A stretch of 49,717 nt of DNA from Geosiphon pyriformis. Taxonomy: Eukaryota; Glomeromycota; Glomeromycetes; Archaeosporales; Geosiphonaceae. The notes under the pieces were generated by a model, which worked only from the letters and a program-made list of their open reading frames with translations, was not told the origin of the DNA and searched no databases. Within the stretch, counting starts at the first letter, position 1; each line of letters starts with the position of its first letter. Position numbers and translations under genes: made by a program. The stretch is taken from positions 754,679 to 804,395 of the forward strand of contig JAAOMT010000706.1 in assembly GCA_016748015.1 (NCBI GenBank), given 5' to 3'. Below are positions 47,174 to 49,717 of the stretch, piece after piece.

Positions 47174-48135
47174 ATGACAACTCGTAGAACTGACCCCCAT
47201 ATCTCTGGTCGATGTGGGGACAATAACGTTAATCGTAAAAGTGGTTTTAATAAAGGTGGAAGATTTTATGGCTATGATCAAGGAAGCCGATTCAGTGATT
47301 TCAGTGGCGAACCCCGTGATCAATGTGAAGGATACGATCGTGATTATAATGATGCCTTCAGCCGAAATTGCTATGATTTCGCTGATTTAAGAGAACGTGG
47401 TGAAAAGTGAGTCTTTCATTTTTTCCTTCGGAAAATAATTTTATATGTGGCAGTAAAATATTTATATAGTGGTCGAAGGCATGATTTTGGCAAAATACGA
47501 CCTTTCGGTATTCGTGATGACATCACTAGCGATTGGCTTCCTGATTGGTAAATAAAACTCTGAATATTTTATATGTGAAGCAATAAATCTAATTATTGTT
47601 TGGATTTTAGGGATGTTAATGATACTGAAGAAGCTGTCACTGTAATTATGGAGGTATTTCTCGATTAACATAGAAAAATATCGAAAATTTAACTTATTGA
47701 AATGAATGACCAATTTTCTTTAAAGGTCCCTGGAATTAAGAAAGAAGATATTGGAATTGAGGTTAAAGATGGACTTCTTATTCTTCAGGCTAATCGCCAA
47801 TACGATGACAATTTGAACACCGCTGAGAGTGTTTACTTGCGTGAACGTGAATTTGGCAAATTTAAACGTCGCTTCAAGTTACCAGAGGTAAAACAAATGC
47901 TGTTAGCTGGTTACAAAAAAAATCCAGATATTCTAAATTTTGAGATATAGGGCTGCGACATCTCCAAGATCACGGCCAAGTTGCAAGACGGTTTGATTGA
48001 GGTTAAGGTAATGAATTTACATTAATTTAACTTCTCGCCATGCAAAATTCCCTTTTTAGTTTAACCGGGACTCCATCTTTATAAAAGATTCCTAAAGGCA
48101 TAGGATCTCCCGGTATCCGCGTTAATATCGAATGA
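47174..48135 (+). CDS. small heat-shock protein (Hsp20 / alpha-crystallin domain)
   Basis: Six exons: 47174-47406, 47470-47547, 47611-47653, 47726-47887, 47951-48007, 48088-48135; 206 aa. It is an ATP-independent chaperone that binds unfolding proteins. Residues 1-100 are a disordered Gly/Arg/Tyr/Asp-rich arm. The alpha-crystallin domain starts near TEEAVTVIMEVPG and runs through KKEDIGIEVKDGLLIL, REREFGKFKRRFKLPE and ISKITAKLQDGLIEVK. The last exon, 48 nt, gives IPKGIGSPGIRVNIE with the C-terminal I-x-V type anchor that docks in neighbouring subunits. Without it, reading through the donor at 48008 would end in VMNLH; the exon restores the family's IPK continuation, so it is preferred. The gene's upstream region contains a duplicated block. 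Confidence 0.93.
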
Positions 48136-49717
48136 AGGAGCAACGATTTTTCTACCTTTGGATTGTTTATTTGAAGTATCAAAAATTTTAGTAGCAAGCA
48201 ATATATTTTTCTATAGGTACTAAAATCCTCTATCTGAAAATAGCACCAAAGCTAGTGAGAATAATGATCTTCCGTAGTAACTATGTGTGCAAATAATTAA
48301 GAACTCAAGTAGGAAAAATCCTTGAGCGTCATTTAGGTCCCGATTAATATCAAGTGGAATTTTGCTTGTATATGTTTCAAATCTGGCTGTTATCACAATT
48401 TTGTCATATTCTGCTTTTTACATCTAATTAAATCTCGAAATGTATTTTCTTCAATAGGCTTAATTAGCCAGCAATAATAGCTCAAATAGTGACACATGAC
48501 GTTGATCACTATGTCTTCAATTTTGTTGGATAATTACGATAGTATTACCCACTAGACTAAGATATATACCAATAGACGCAGAAATGACTGTATTTTTTTT
48601 TTTTCTGTTTTCTGTTTTGTTTGAAACAGCCGACACCATTTCCTTCACCTTACCTATGCTATTTCAAATGGGTTGGATTTCCCAGGTGATAATAATAGTC
48701 AATCAGTTCTTGATTTATTCGCTCAGACGATATTGAGAATGTCTCTGTTTTGCTGTAGTCTCGCCATCGTCATTGTCTCCTTGTTGTTTCGCCGTCATTT
48801 TACCGTCACTTCGACTTCGGAAATGGTTAGTCGTGACTATTATGACATTACCCAGACGTATAATCACAAATATACAAAACTCATAACACTTCGAAAAGTC
48901 TATAATATAAAGAAGATTCAATTTGAATCCAGTTCAAGCAAAGTAACTGTATATTGATGTCGTTTTTTCGTTTTAAAAAGATCAGTTGTAGACATTCGAA
49001 AAAAACAACCAATTTATTTTAATAAATTTGCTTTAAATGATTGTTGATAAATTTGCATACGTGACTCACCATCAACAAATTAAGCTTGTTTTAAAGGTTG
49101 TATTTCTTTGCTGATATTTTAATAGTAAATGAAATAAAGGCTTAAACATTGATATTATTATTGCTAATATTGTTGTTAATAAATCCAAATAAGAAAAGTA
49201 TAACCACTAGAATTAATAACTGCAAAATAATTTTTTTTCTTGGTTATTGTGAAATTTTCATAAATTTTTTTAAGTGTAGTCCTTTCATAATTATTTGCAT
49301 AATACATGTACATGTTCAAAGTAAATGTAAATTAAACATTTTTTTATACATGACTAGATATCTGAACTACCAGTATTTACAATTATTTTAAACAATTTTT
49401 TTAGTCTTATTGGCCTTAACAGTTTTTAAAATTTACAAAGATTACTTTTTACAATTCCAGTAAATAAATAGTTCTATTAGGATTTACAAAGCTTTCAGTC
49501 ATTATTCGAGACAATATATTCAATAAAATATTTACATATTTCAATCTTGGAAAAGAAGATTTAAACAAGTTATTAATAATACATAAATAGACTTTTTTAA
49601 TAAAAATTTATTTAAGAGACAAAACCAAATTAAAAAAAGTATATTTTCTTTATTAAAGAAACAAAAAAAATTTTGTAAGAGTTATTATTATGAAAGTTAA
49701 ACTTTGAATTTAAATTT
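48136..49717. other. gene-free AT-rich window end with a small minisatellite
   Basis: 1.6 kb with no supported gene. The frame 48673-48957 overlaps a degenerate minisatellite (about 48735-48815) and shows no domain. 49149-49391 is an I/L/F-rich chance frame. The 3' UTR of the sHSP gene is at its left. Confidence 0.5.
48735..48815 (-). repeat. degenerate minisatellite, GACGGCGAAAC-type unit
   Basis: On the reverse strand two units of about 26-30 bp begin GACGGCGAAAC and GATGGCGAGAC and continue with A/C-rich ACAACAAGG or TACAGCAAAAC and GAGACA. A partial unit GACGGTAAAAT precedes them. Three differences are C/T or G/A. It is an isolated CG-containing patch in AT-rich DNA. Confidence 0.5.

Noticed and set aside
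48008-48025. sHSP ending in VMNLH
   Set aside because: Read-through of an intron donor; the exon at 48088 supplies the conserved IPK and C-terminal anchor in frame.

Overview
The window looks like nuclear DNA of an arbuscular mycorrhizal fungus (Glomeromycotina, most like Rhizophagus). The evidence is very AT-rich intergenic DNA, genes cut by many short introns (about 50-120 bp, mostly GT...AG), a LINE-like element whose RNase H and C-terminal regions resemble the common Rhizophagus family, and fungal housekeeping genes (APC2, clathrin light chain, mitochondrial uL4). I recognise no rRNA, tRNA or CRISPR. The genus is an inference from memory of these families.

Layout. 0.5-0.8 kb: a small secreted protein. 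0.8-8.25 kb: gene-free AT-rich DNA containing a roughly 4 kb imperfect inverted repeat. 8.26-10.19 kb (-): a 7-exon MFS carboxylate/lactate-type transporter. 11.0-12.4 kb (+): a secreted pepsin-like aspartic protease. 13.5-14.7 kb (-): an alpha/beta hydrolase. 17.3-19.6 kb (+) and 20.5-21.9 kb (-): two tail-to-tail kelch proteins, one membrane-anchored. 22.3-23.4 kb (+): a THEM6-like hotdog thioesterase. 24.3-25.5 kb (+): a secreted Pro/Thr-rich repeat protein with a C-terminal hydrophobic tail. 25.5-28.7 kb: AT-rich DNA with TTA microsatellites and an unexplained higher-GC island. 28.7-29.7 kb (+): clathrin light chain. 30.0-31.0 kb (-): a bacterial-type cytidylate kinase. 31.0-37.0 kb: extremely AT-rich DNA around a dead 5'-truncated LINE. 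37.0-38.1 kb (-): mitochondrial uL4, divergent from APC2 at 38.3-42.1 kb (+). 42.1-45.2 kb: gene-free. 45.2-46.6 kb (-): an NmrA-like protein, divergent from a small heat-shock protein at 47.2-48.1 kb (+), with a duplicated 65-bp block in the shared upstream region.

The genes form no operon or single pathway. They are ordinary eukaryotic neighbours, several in divergent or convergent pairs. Transporter, aspartic protease, small secreted protein, kelch membrane protein and Pro/Thr-rich surface protein could all act at the cell surface, but I see no evidence that they work together. Exon joins were worked out by hand from splice sites, reading phase and family conservation. All multi-exon models below keep frame from ATG to stop.

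I did not find a clearly new biological system. The items most worth a second look are the long diverged inverted repeat, the LINE copy whose damage looks like C-to-T decay, the intron-bearing bacterial-type cytidylate kinase, the duplicated sHSP upstream block, and a short motif shared by two distant gene-free regions.
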